A stretch of DNA of 64,000 nt, taken from an uncultured Muribaculaceae bacterium. Lineage in GTDB: Bacteria; Bacteroidota; Bacteroidia; Bacteroidales; Muribaculaceae. The position numbers and the translations under genes were made by a program. Under the pieces are notes generated by a model. The model worked only from the letters and a program-made list of their open reading frames with translations. It was not told where the DNA came from and did not search any database. Position 1 is the stretch's first letter. Each line of letters opens with the position of its first letter. Where the stretch lies: assembly GCA_910587925.1 (NCBI GenBank), contig CAJUOC010000005.1, forward strand, positions 39,094 through 103,093, given 5' to 3'. Positions 42,601 through 50,222 of the stretch are shown here, one piece after another.

Positions 42601-45600
42601 GGCGTATATCACGTGAGTGGAGCCCGGTGCCTGTAATGTCGAGTGTAGTATCCGACTCGACAATCATAGCCGAGGCAGTAAGTCTTTATTCAGACTCGCT
42701 TGCATACACGGAGGTGGAATACGAGAGGTCGCCACGCGCCTATGCCGTCGCAGGTTGCAAAGCTGGCAGCGCATGGAAAGAGGCCCGGAAGAAGACCCGC
42801 TACCGACGTATGGCCAATGGGTATACAGGGCCGGCATGTCGCCGCTATCGTGCGACAGACCATGCTTTTGCCGCCGCAGACTACTATCCTCCCGGCTCAT
42901 TGGTGATTGAGGAGATAGTGGATGAGGATATGCACACTGTGCTTACATTTACAGATGTCCGTGGATTGAAAGTACGGGAGATGCGTGGCGGCTCGGGTAA
43001 TTGGGCCACAGTCGACTATGTGTATGATGACTACGGGCGTCTGCGCTACATCCTGCCTCCGGGCCTCTCCGATGCTACGACAGGACAAGTGCGCACCTCC
43101 ACACAGATGCAGCAACTTGCGTATTGGTTTGATTACGACGCCCGTGGCCGCCTCATTGCCCGCCGTGTACCGGGAGCGCCGGCGTCGGAGTACCGCTACG
43201 ACGCCGCCGACCGGCTTGTAGCAGAGAATACCCCCGATTTAGGCGACCGGTGGCGGCTGTATCTTTATGATGAATGTGGCCGCAATGTACTCTGCCTTGA
43301 AACTGCCACTCACCCCGACGACATTGCCGGAATTTCCACAGCTTTTGTAACCCGCCTTGCAGACGGATGCGAGAGTACCGGCGGCTATATAGTGCCGTGG
43401 CAGCTGAGCGATGCCAAGATAGTATCAGCAAACTACTACGATACACACCTGTTTATAAATAAACTGAACCTTAGTGATGATTTCGGATTCAAAGCCGATG
43501 CCGGCGGAACTGATTTCACCCTCGCCGAGCGCTCATCTTCTGATTTAGGTCGGCTTACAGGGATGTGTACCGGAAAAGGCCATGAAGTATATTATTACGA
43601 TGCCTACGGACGCATGATACAGCAGTATGGCACCGGGTATGCAGCCGGGCGCGTGTCGCGCACCCACACTTATCAGGGACAGGTAAAGCAGGAGCGCACA
43701 GACTTTCCCTCCTACCCGGTAAGTCTGCCACGGATGCTGACCGTCAACCAGTATTGCGAGCGTCAACTCACCGGCCAGGATATATGGCTTGCCGACAGCG
43801 CCCATGCCCGCGTAAAGTATACTTACGATTATGCCAACCGACTGTCATCGCGTGTGCTTGGCACATTTTCCACGTCCCCGCGCCAGCGTATCGAATACGA
43901 TGTGCGCGGATGGGTCAGCGCCGTACACCACGATATGCCGATATATGCAGTGACACCGTTTAAAGCGCCCGGGTTTGATGACGCAGTAGTCTCCCGGAGA
44001 TATGATACCACTACACGCAAGTACAAATACTCAGATGGAAAATATCCCCGTTATTCGGGACTTATCACCCAAACGACGTGGGACGGCCACACATATGATT
44101 ACGAATACGACCGTATCGGCAGGCTCACAAGTGCCGAGTACAGCCATGCCACATCTTCGGCTGATTTTTCCACGACTTATACTTACGATATCCGGGGTAA
44201 CATCACCGGGCTTACCCGCAACGGCGTCGTAGACCGCACTGCCGACGGAGTGGAGACATACGGCGTAATAGATGATGCTACTGCGACCTATGATGGAAAC
44301 AGACGGGTGTCGGTCACCAACGCCGCGGGCGAGGACGTTGCCATATTCTCAGGCCGCTCCGGTTTCGGACGCACTTTCAACGCCTCGCTTTCATACGACG
44401 AAGCCGGACGCCTCATTGCCGACGAGAGCCGCAAAATCCAGCGTATCGACTACAATACAAGCGGATTGCCAGTCAAAATGCTTTTCGAGCCGGAACGCTT
44501 TTTTGGCGTGCAGTTGAAGCAGAAACAGATGGAGTGGAAATATGATGGTCTCGGTCGTCACTTGTCAACTATTTATACCCCTGATATAAACTCTGTTCAC
44601 GCTCCTATGGGGTATGAGCAGCGGCAGTACTACTCCAGCGGGTTGATATGTCGCGCTAAAGAGAGGTTGAATCCTCAATATACCGTTGACCGCATACTAT
44701 TCCCGGGTGGATATTTTGACTCGGAGCTAAAGCCGTACTATTATCTTACCGACCATCAAGGCAACAATGTAGCCGTGATTGATAATGACGGCAACACGGT
44801 GCAACAGACCGACTACTATCCTTATGGTGAACCGTGGCGACGACCCTCTTCCGCGACAGCGAGAGGTACGCGTGCCAATCCCTATCTTTTTTCCGGCAAG
44901 GAATACGACAACACCATGGGTATGTCAGAGTACGACTTCGAGGCACGTCGCTACTCCGCCTTGCTGCCCGGCTTCACCAGCATAGACCCCGCCGCCGAGA
45001 GCACCCCGTGGCTCTCTCCCTATGCCTACTGCGCCGGCAACCCCATCTCCCTCACCGACCCCACCGGCCGCAAATTCACCGAAGAATCAGAGGATGATGT
45101 AGACCGCCTAGAGCGAGGTTTATGGGAAATTTTTACAGAAAATTATTTAGCATATAAAAAGAATCTCCTTTTTTACTTCTTTCATTATAACGTTTATGAT
45201 GAAAACCAAAATTGCCAACAGCTCAATGCATTTATGCACGCATACCATGCGCTATTTATAGAAATTCCGGCACTTCGTCAGTCAGAGATGCTATACCATA
45301 TCCAGATTCTACCTATTTATGAAGGGCAGATAGACTTTAACGGTACTTTTGGATACGATTTGCCCCGCGATAGGGTGTGGATATCCATAGAAGGGCCTGC
45401 GTTAAATTTGTTGGCGCATGAGTTAAAACATGCATATCAATTTGAAATCGGGGAGATTGATTTCAGAATTGGAAAAGATAAGCAAGGCTTTGATTGTGGA
45501 TCTCTTGGTGTGTTTTATGATATAGCCGATGAAAAGGCTGCGTTTCACCGTGCTAGGATATTAGATGAAGATGGTTATACAAGCATTTTTAATCCTAAGA

Positions 45601-45743
45601 ACTATCAACACATACCTCAATATTATAAAAAGCTTATAGTTACTGGTTTGGATTATCATGATAAACTCCAGGATTATTCTGATAGGAAACGCGCGATTTT
45701 TAAGTACAACGGTATCATATATAGACCAAATATGGAGCCATGA
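39678..45743 (+). CDS. RHS-repeat toxin with a C-terminal HExxH zinc-peptidase-like domain
   Basis: A 2021-residue protein with an N-terminal signal (MVRNISISIILVISIVLDCYG). Many RHS/YD repeats run from about residue 800 (YDNMGRISREW, YDDYGRLRYILPP, YDAADRLVAENT, YEYDRIGRLTSAEY). The RHS-associated core (YYLTDHQGNNVAVIDNDGN through NPYLFSGKEYDNTMGMSEYD) ends with AGNPISLTDPTGR near residue 1796. The remaining about 225 residues are variable and carry HELKH (His1914-Glu1915, His1918) with Glu1952 in DEKAAFHRA as possible third ligand: a zincin-type toxin. DNA coding for this domain is AT-rich, unlike the core. Overlaps the next gene by 4 bp. Confidence 0.88.
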   Translation: MVRNISISIILVISIVLDCYGLSHITQPDKGAWNDGSPLTELRRSMTSSEATMTGTATFYVPIHTLEIEGLTLDFGLRYYSNGIRRDDNPYPVGYGWSVEPPIKITRRIHGRPDGQFVPKHWNGVGQYGHLDCFQCLNDSNIHGQYSFYGSSWSDSEPDIFTFHMPGRTFNAVWWQYRFMSVGCDEYTITSSNDLKEIYVTDPQGVKYIFAEHSRYLGLQSNVTEWMLNCIILPSSRAIYFEWLTSGFDFMGKASLPTSVKYEVHEKGSGVKVVKSDYDGVVMPSSGRGSIAKVNFPGGNLTFTYGSPVSSQYKVLREVTLEHSEGKLDLARVRQDSTGMRLDSLYVRGQGVYTFEYGDYPQTDGIDWWGFHNGTQAFAGDSPSAVLKLERDATRVEEYSFKGADRKINVDAMQAHILKKAVLPTGGSIEWNYEAHSYPLYSRTDAEIGRHLVSNVSHRIGGGLRVTDIIVKRNESDESPAKYHYVYNGGVCTSAPTLDTFISEKEWLGYGYINTSKSGIFRERTVTMRGYSDHMSYRHGEVPVWYREVMEFAPEGKTIWNFIDMCPPNDVAYDWRGPLPRVIRKAFSKKPRLVKKTVWSDNNPAKPVCTETFEYDLIRNYPIIYGANIRRRLHHAANGRENSPDFSSGLTHVFNQTVAVPGYHLTDNTPKTYTFAEDEVYEVSTYSIEMLTERLRSRTSTEHTETGDITTVEKYEYKSGTELMSSVSVTRGDSIRTALHFPSAASTGDELVLYNRQASGVITGTTQYYNGKEIYSTHNDYILSGSWVYPRTTTTTCAGLSWKSPRRVYDVRGCVTSTTDSAGITTYATWDSNGRYQLSQSVGGLETTWKWEQFVGVKESVDPAGILTHYRYSKDGNLISERVEGLGYIRRHEYRVSQDGEHWSNTTICADKYGEHSPSEWQYYDAFGRPTIHISRTGSNDDIPGHHSISGDAWLGGDNYGNRLCAMLTQYDNMGRISREWSPVPVMSSVVSDSTIIAEAVSLYSDSLAYTEVEYERSPRAYAVAGCKAGSAWKEARKKTRYRRMANGYTGPACRRYRATDHAFAAADYYPPGSLVIEEIVDEDMHTVLTFTDVRGLKVREMRGGSGNWATVDYVYDDYGRLRYILPPGLSDATTGQVRTSTQMQQLAYWFDYDARGRLIARRVPGAPASEYRYDAADRLVAENTPDLGDRWRLYLYDECGRNVLCLETATHPDDIAGISTAFVTRLADGCESTGGYIVPWQLSDAKIVSANYYDTHLFINKLNLSDDFGFKADAGGTDFTLAERSSSDLGRLTGMCTGKGHEVYYYDAYGRMIQQYGTGYAAGRVSRTHTYQGQVKQERTDFPSYPVSLPRMLTVNQYCERQLTGQDIWLADSAHARVKYTYDYANRLSSRVLGTFSTSPRQRIEYDVRGWVSAVHHDMPIYAVTPFKAPGFDDAVVSRRYDTTTRKYKYSDGKYPRYSGLITQTTWDGHTYDYEYDRIGRLTSAEYSHATSSADFSTTYTYDIRGNITGLTRNGVVDRTADGVETYGVIDDATATYDGNRRVSVTNAAGEDVAIFSGRSGFGRTFNASLSYDEAGRLIADESRKIQRIDYNTSGLPVKMLFEPERFFGVQLKQKQMEWKYDGLGRHLSTIYTPDINSVHAPMGYEQRQYYSSGLICRAKERLNPQYTVDRILFPGGYFDSELKPYYYLTDHQGNNVAVIDNDGNTVQQTDYYPYGEPWRRPSSATARGTRANPYLFSGKEYDNTMGMSEYDFEARRYSALLPGFTSIDPAAESTPWLSPYAYCAGNPISLTDPTGRKFTEESEDDVDRLERGLWEIFTENYLAYKKNLLFYFFHYNVYDENQNCQQLNAFMHAYHALFIEIPALRQSEMLYHIQILPIYEGQIDFNGTFGYDLPRDRVWISIEGPALNLLAHELKHAYQFEIGEIDFRIGKDKQGFDCGSLGVFYDIADEKAAFHRARILDEDGYTSIFNPKNYQHIPQYYKKLIVTGLDYHDKLQDYSDRKRAIFKYNGIIYRPNMEP

Positions 45744-46579
45744 AGAATATGATGACAGTTATCCTTGTAGTGGTTGCTACAGCTTTAGGTGCTTTTGGAT
45801 TCAGGAGCACTTATGAAAGGCCACGCTTACGCTTTGTAGAGCAGCTGTGGCCATATGTCAATGAGTATTACATATATCCCCAAGCTAACGTAGGTATACA
45901 CATTATAGAAGATTATCTATACGTCATAGGCGTATTGACTCGCCATGAATCTCCTGATACGCTGCTTTTTACCCCTACGGCTGTAATGAAGCGGGGAAGG
46001 GCGCCCTTTGGGATAAACATGCTCTCCGAGGATAGTTGCATCTCGGTGCAGAGGGTGGTGAAGTTTCGTCATGAAACTCAACCGCGCACTCTCGTAGAGT
46101 ACAAAAATGGCATAGGTGTAACGAATGCTTCATGTATTAGCCCGTGGACCCCGCTGTATCACTATTATTATAATCGTGATGGAAATCTTAAATCTGACGA
46201 AGATATAATTTCTCTGTTAAGTCAAATCAACGAGTTTATAAGAATATCCCCTGCCGACTCCATCTTATCGGCTCCCTATATTTCGCCGATGGACACGGTG
46301 CTGGGGCCGGAGCCAAGCCGGCTGGCTCTTTACCGTAATCGCAAGCTCGGGGTGTATATGCCACATGAGCGCGGGGCGGTGGTGGGCACGCTGCACTTCC
46401 GCGAGGAGGGCGACACCATCACTTTCGTGCCGCGGGTGTATGTTGACACGCTGCTGCGGACGCATCTGTGCGATAGCATGGCGCCGATGGCCGACATCGC
46501 CCGTCGCCGCATCATCCTCACCGCCGACAGCATGGAGGTAATCCCCGACATCGGCCGCCGCCGCGTATACCGCCGGTAA
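45740..46579 (+). CDS. Putative immunity protein, paralogue 1 of RHS array
   Basis: A 279-residue protein starting 4 bp inside the RHS stop (ATGA), with a probable signal peptide (MKNMMTVILVVVATALGAFG). The divergent N-terminal part (residues 20-181, AT-rich DNA) contains NEYYIYPQANVGIH, SEDSCIS and LSQINEFIRI, repeated in the paralogues. The last 98 residues, from SPMDTVLGPEPSRLAL, come from a GC-rich 297-bp cassette (46283-46579) shared almost exactly with two later genes. Position and coupling suggest immunity to the preceding toxin; export to the periplasm is predicted. No database family is recognised. Confidence 0.8.
   Translation: MKNMMTVILVVVATALGAFGFRSTYERPRLRFVEQLWPYVNEYYIYPQANVGIHIIEDYLYVIGVLTRHESPDTLLFTPTAVMKRGRAPFGINMLSEDSCISVQRVVKFRHETQPRTLVEYKNGIGVTNASCISPWTPLYHYYYNRDGNLKSDEDIISLLSQINEFIRISPADSILSAPYISPMDTVLGPEPSRLALYRNRKLGVYMPHERGAVVGTLHFREEGDTITFVPRVYVDTLLRTHLCDSMAPMADIARRRIILTADSMEVIPDIGRRRVYRR
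46283..46579 (+). repeat. Shared 3' cassette, copy 1 (297 bp)
   Basis: Coding for SPMDTVLGPEPS to GRRRVYRR plus stop. Other full copies are at 48233-48529 and 49146-49442. By eye, copies differ at only a few percent of bases. Downstream, the next 57 bases also match those after copy 2. Confidence 0.9.
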
Positions 46580-46617
46580 CGCTTACGGCAATATGCAATA
46601 CTTCACATAGTTTACTT

Positions 46618-47085
46618 ATGAGAAAGATTATTATTCTGATAGTGATAGCAGCGGTGGTAACAGCCTGTAAGTGCCGCGAGCTTGAGTTGGGTCGCGGTAT
46701 AGCATACCGCACAGACCCGCAGTGGTCGACATATGGAGAGTATGTACTCTTTCCGGAATCGAATATCGGCTTTTATACGTGGTTTGATGAGGGCTGCATA
46801 ATAGGCCGGCTCGATTTGCCCAAGCCGGATTCTATCATTTTTACAAGCATGGCTTTTTGTAAAATACGCAAAATTGATGGTAAATCAGTACCGTCGGTAG
46901 AGGTGGTTGATTCAAATACGCATTGGACTCAAAGGCTTCCGCGGACATTGCTGCTTGAGGGTTGCAATATATTTGAAATAAGAGACTTCCGGCCGTTTGC
47001 CCCGGATACTGTAGAGAATCCTGAAGACGAGGGCTCTGATATCAGGATTATGCCCTACGTCAGGATGCACAAAAGCTGCAAGTAA
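46618..47085 (+). CDS. Small lipoprotein, distant paralogue in the RHS array
   Basis: A 155-residue lipoprotein (MRKIIILIVIAAVVTACKC, lipobox VTAC). GEYVLFPESNIGFYTWF and CIIGRLDLPKPDSIIF correspond position by position to NEYYIYPQANVGIHIIED and YVIGVL...PDTLLF of the 279-residue protein, so it looks like a short relative lacking the 297-bp cassette. The upstream 38-base spacer duplicates that after paralogue 2. Possibly an orphan immunity lipoprotein. Confidence 0.72.
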   Translation: MRKIIILIVIAAVVTACKCRELELGRGIAYRTDPQWSTYGEYVLFPESNIGFYTWFDEGCIIGRLDLPKPDSIIFTSMAFCKIRKIDGKSVPSVEVVDSNTHWTQRLPRTLLLEGCNIFEIRDFRPFAPDTVENPEDEGSDIRIMPYVRMHKSCK

Positions 47086-47097
47086 TAATAAAAGTAT

Positions 47098-47553
47098 ATG
47101 CGAAAGATATTCATTTTAATTTTACTTGTCGTATCAGTAGCGGCTTGTAAGACTCAGTCGCCCAACTATGGATATGGCGTGGCATATCGCTGCAACGACC
47201 CTCTTTGTATGGGATTGGAATACGTACTGTTCGAAAGTGAGGGCATCGGAATCCATCTTGGCAATCGATATGGTTGTACGGTGGGCGAGCTTAGTAAACG
47301 AATCAATGATACGATAGTTTTCTCACCGATATTTTCATACTCTTGGCTATGGACTGATCAGGGAAAAAAACGTCGTGCTATCATTCCTGATTCCGGCAGT
47401 TCACTCGCAGACAGGGTACCGATTTACCTTGTATTTTCCGGCGACACAATCTGGGAAATACAAGATTATCGACCATATGCGCCGGATTCAATCGAAGATC
47501 CATTTCTTGATGGATATGATGTTGAATACAGATTGTACGAAAAGGTACGTTAG
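47098..47553 (+). CDS. Small lipoprotein, second distant paralogue
   Basis: A 151-residue lipoprotein (MRKIFILILLVVSVAACKT, lipobox VAAC), clearly related to the preceding gene: both have an -AYR start of the mature part, LEYVLFESEGIGIHLG, GxLxx-DTIVFSP and the end IWEIQDYRPYAPDSIEDP (compare IFEIRDFRPFAPDTVENP). It begins 12 bp after that gene, a tandem duplication that has since diverged. Function unknown; immunity-like by position. Confidence 0.72.
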   Translation: MRKIFILILLVVSVAACKTQSPNYGYGVAYRCNDPLCMGLEYVLFESEGIGIHLGNRYGCTVGELSKRINDTIVFSPIFSYSWLWTDQGKKRRAIIPDSGSSLADRVPIYLVFSGDTIWEIQDYRPYAPDSIEDPFLDGYDVEYRLYEKVR

Positions 47554-47558
47554 TTGCA

Positions 47559-47643
47559 CACTTTCGTGCCGCGGGTATATGTCAACACGCTGCTGAGGAT
47601 GCATCTCCCTGACATCGGCCGCCGCCGCGTATACCGCCGGTAA
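47559..47643 (+). pseudogene. Internal-deletion relic of the 297-bp cassette
   Basis: CACTTTCGTGCCGCGGGTAT and following bases match the cassette, then about 80 bases are missing and the sequence resumes at GACATCGGCCGCCGCCGCGT up to the same stop. No start codon. It follows the 151-residue gene directly, so a cassette once stood here. Confidence 0.85.
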
Positions 47644-47651
47644 CGTTAATG

Positions 47652-47690
47652 AAGTACGATGGCATTATTTATAGACTTACTGAGAAATGA
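47652..47690 (+). pseudogene. Relic of an RHS toxin C-terminus
   Basis: Thirteen codons read KYDGIIYRLTEK-stop. The live RHS gene ends KYNGIIYRPNMEP-stop, and both end in ATGA overlap with an immunity-like gene start. This looks like the tail of a lost toxin domain still attached to its former partner. Confidence 0.72.
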
Positions 47691-48529
47691 AGAAGATTTT
47701 GTATGTTATTATATTCTCGATTGCGATAGTGTCGATGGGCTTTAATCCATCGTATTCGCAAATATCGTTGTGCTATAACGCACCTTGGGCGTGGCCTTAT
47801 TGGGATAGCAATGAATATTATATATACCCCGAGCAGAAAATCGCTGTACATCAGATTGATGATTATATAGCCATTGTCGGAATATTACAGCCTTTTAATG
47901 ATACAGACTCGCTGATGTTTATACCGACGGCAACTATCCGTCGGGGTCTCTTGCCATTCTCTGAAAATCCGCTGTCGGAGGATACTGTTATATATACAAT
48001 ACTTGTGGCCAATCAACCTAAACTGAGGCTCGAAACCATGCCGAGAAAGATTAGAATGACTGATAAAGGCTTAAAGGTGGTAAATGAATTAAATCATGAA
48101 TTCATTGGTATTTTTGATTTGTTTTTTCGTCCAGGTACCACCGAAGAATACCGGAAGAACGCAACGTTATCGCATTATAGTCAGATAAACCAACTTTTGA
48201 GAGTCCCTCCTGAAGACTCGGTAGCTTTAGTGTCGCCGATGGACACGGTGCTGGGGCCGGAGCCAAGCCGGCTGGCGCTTTACCGTAATCGGAAGCTCGG
48301 GGTGTATATGCCGCATGAGCGCGGGGCGGTGGTGGGTACGCTGCATTTCCGCGAGGAGGGCGACACCATCACTTTCGTGCCGCGGGTATATGTCGACACG
48401 CTGCTGCGGACGCATCTGTGCGACAGCCTGGCGCCGACGGCCGACATCGCCCGGCGGCGCATCATCCTGACGGCCGACAGCATGGAGGTAATCCCCGACA
48501 TCGGCCGCCGCCGCGTATACCGCCGGTAA
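47687..48529 (+). CDS. Putative immunity protein, paralogue 2 of RHS array
   Basis: A 280-residue protein with a signal peptide (MKKILYVIIFSIAIVSMGFN). Its N-terminal part differs from paralogue 1 but keeps NEYYIYPEQKIAVHQIDDY, ENPLSEDTVIY and YSQINQLLRV. The C-terminal 98 residues are the shared cassette (48233-48529). It starts in an ATGA overlap with the toxin-tail relic, the same arrangement as the live pair at 45740. Probably immunity to a toxin domain now deleted. Confidence 0.78.
   Translation: MKKILYVIIFSIAIVSMGFNPSYSQISLCYNAPWAWPYWDSNEYYIYPEQKIAVHQIDDYIAIVGILQPFNDTDSLMFIPTATIRRGLLPFSENPLSEDTVIYTILVANQPKLRLETMPRKIRMTDKGLKVVNELNHEFIGIFDLFFRPGTTEEYRKNATLSHYSQINQLLRVPPEDSVALVSPMDTVLGPEPSRLALYRNRKLGVYMPHERGAVVGTLHFREEGDTITFVPRVYVDTLLRTHLCDSLAPTADIARRRIILTADSMEVIPDIGRRRVYRR
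48233..48529 (+). repeat. Shared 3' cassette, copy 2 (297 bp)
   Basis: Second full-length copy; matches copy 1 apart from scattered substitutions (for example LAPT for MAPM in the encoded protein). Confidence 0.9.
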
Positions 48530-48569
48530 CGCTTACGGCAATATGCAATACTTCACATAGTTTACTTAT

Positions 48570-48612
48570 GAGAAAGATTATTATTCCAAACGCTGCAAGT
48601 AATATGCGATGA
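48570..48612 (+). pseudogene. Remnant of a small lipoprotein gene
   Basis: Fourteen codons (MRKIIIPNAASNMR-stop). The first 17 bases and the 40 upstream are identical to the start of the 155-residue lipoprotein gene; the last part (GCTGCAAGTAAT) matches its end. Nearly the whole gene between has been deleted. Confidence 0.75.
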
Positions 48613-49442
48613 GACATATAATGATGTTAATCGGCTTAATTGCCGCATCCATGTTTTGGATTGAGGGGCAGGTGTACAAATGCGAGACTCTGTATTATTC
48701 AACACCTAATGAATATAGTCCGTCTAATGATTATTGTATTTATCCTCATCAAAAATTGGGATTTCATGCTATAGCCGACCATATAGTAATAGTAGGAATT
48801 TTGGATACAATAGAGGGTACCGATTCTTTATTATTTACTCCTTCTGCCACAATTCGTAGGGGGATATTTACTTTCGGGAAAGACAGTCTCTCTGAAGATA
48901 GCGTCATCTACGTTGAGTTGGTGCAAAATCAAAAGAGAAGACTCGAATTGTTACCGAGAGCCATGAGAGCTACTGAAACAAGTTTAAATGTGAAAACTCA
49001 AGAAGACCTAAGTCCATATCCTGATTACAATATTGTTTTCCGCGTGCGTATGACCAAAGAGGAAAAAAGCCGAGAATTGCTGAGTCGCGAAAGTCAGATT
49101 AACTACTTTATCAGGGTTAACGGAAAAGATTCGTCGGTGTTAGTGTCGCCGATGGACACGGTGCTGGGGCCGGAGCCAAGTCGGCTGGCGCTTTACCGCA
49201 AGCGGAAGATTGGGGTGTATATGCCGCATGAGCGCGGGGCGGTGGTGGGCACGCTGCATTTCCGCGAGGAGGGCGACACCATCACTTTCGTGCCGCGGGT
49301 GTATGTAGACACGCTGCTGCGGACGCATCTGTGCGACAGCCTGGCGCCGACGGCCGACATCGCCCGGCGGCGCATCATCCTGACGGCCGACAGCATGGAG
49401 GTAATCCCCGACATCGGCCGCCGCCGCGTATACCGCCGGTAA
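48609..49442 (+). CDS. Putative immunity protein, paralogue 3 of RHS array
   Basis: A 277-residue protein with a signal peptide (MRHIMMLIGLIAASMFWIEG). The divergent part keeps NDYCIYPHQKLGFHAIADH, DSLSEDSVIY and ESQINYFIRV; the end is the shared cassette (49146-49442) with small differences (KRKIGVYMPHERG). It overlaps the lipoprotein remnant by ATGA. Last member of the array; trmD follows 101 bp later with its own promoter. Confidence 0.78.
   Translation: MRHIMMLIGLIAASMFWIEGQVYKCETLYYSTPNEYSPSNDYCIYPHQKLGFHAIADHIVIVGILDTIEGTDSLLFTPSATIRRGIFTFGKDSLSEDSVIYVELVQNQKRRLELLPRAMRATETSLNVKTQEDLSPYPDYNIVFRVRMTKEEKSRELLSRESQINYFIRVNGKDSSVLVSPMDTVLGPEPSRLALYRKRKIGVYMPHERGAVVGTLHFREEGDTITFVPRVYVDTLLRTHLCDSLAPTADIARRRIILTADSMEVIPDIGRRRVYRR
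49146..49442 (+). repeat. Shared 3' cassette, copy 3 (297 bp)
   Basis: Third full-length copy, ending the RHS-associated array. After its stop the flank differs from copies 1 and 2. Confidence 0.9.
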
Positions 49443-49494
49443 CGTGCTTTCGGGATGGCGAGGTCATCAAAATGGGGGGTGAAAGGTAAATTAT

Positions 49495-49526
49495 CTTGGT
49501 AGATACGCGCGTGTTGTGTAATTTTG
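49495..49526 (+). promoter_or_regulatory. Promoter of trmD
   Basis: CTTG (49495-49498), 20-base spacer, TAATTTTG (49519-49526). Ends 17 bp before ATG 49544, which fits a short leader. Confidence 0.6.
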
Positions 49527-49543
49527 CAATTAAAACCGACAAG

Positions 49544-50221
49544 ATGCGTATAGACATTATAACAGTGCTGCCCGAGATGCTGGAGTCGCCCCTGGGCTGC
49601 TCCATACTGAAGCGGGCATGCGACAAGGGGCTTGCCGAGATTGTGGTGCACAATCTGCGCGACTATACCCTGGACAAGCACCGCAAGGTCGACGACTATC
49701 CCTTTGGCGGCGATGCCGGCATGGTGATGCAGATAGAGCCTGTCGACCGATGCATATCGGCTCTGAAGGAGCAGCGCCACTACGATGAGGTGATATTCAC
49801 CGCCCCCGACGGCGAGATACTCTCGCAGCCGCTGGCCAACCGCCTCTCGCTCCTCGACAACATCATCATACTCTGCGGCCACTACAAGGGTATCGACTAC
49901 CGCATACGCGAGCATCTCATCACCCGCGAGATTTCCATCGGCGACTATGTGCTCACGGGCGGCGAGCTGCCCGCGGCCATCATCACCGATGCCATCGTGC
50001 GCCTCATACCCGGAGCCATCGGCGACGAGCAGAGCGCGCTGAGCGACTCCTTTCAGGACGGTCTGCTGGAGCCGCCCGTATATACCCGTCCGGCCGAGTA
50101 CAAGGGCTGGCGAGTGCCCGACATCCTGCTCTCGGGCCACGAGGCCCGCATCGCCGACTGGAAGCATACCCAAGCCATCGAGCGCACGCGTCGCCTGCGC
50201 CCCAACCTTCTAAACGACTGA
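49544..50221 (+). CDS. trmD: TrmD, tRNA (guanine-N1)-methyltransferase
   Basis: SPOUT-family enzyme making m1G37 in tRNAs, needed to avoid frameshifting. ATG 49544 (MRIDIITVLPEMLESPLG) gives 225 residues; the open frame extends 48 bases upstream via TTG but that is promoter sequence. Knot motifs: GGDAGMVM, LCGHYKGIDYRI and ISIGDYVLTGGELPA. It ends 1 bp before the PBP gene. Confidence 0.95.
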   Translation: MRIDIITVLPEMLESPLGCSILKRACDKGLAEIVVHNLRDYTLDKHRKVDDYPFGGDAGMVMQIEPVDRCISALKEQRHYDEVIFTAPDGEILSQPLANRLSLLDNIIILCGHYKGIDYRIREHLITREISIGDYVLTGGELPAAIITDAIVRLIPGAIGDEQSALSDSFQDGLLEPPVYTRPAEYKGWRVPDILLSGHEARIADWKHTQAIERTRRLRPNLLND

Positions 50222-50222
50222 C

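Noticed and set aside
39678..49442. RHS region as a transposon or integrated element
   Set aside because: No transposase, integrase, tRNA target or terminal repeats were found; composition change alone is explained by polymorphic toxin exchange.
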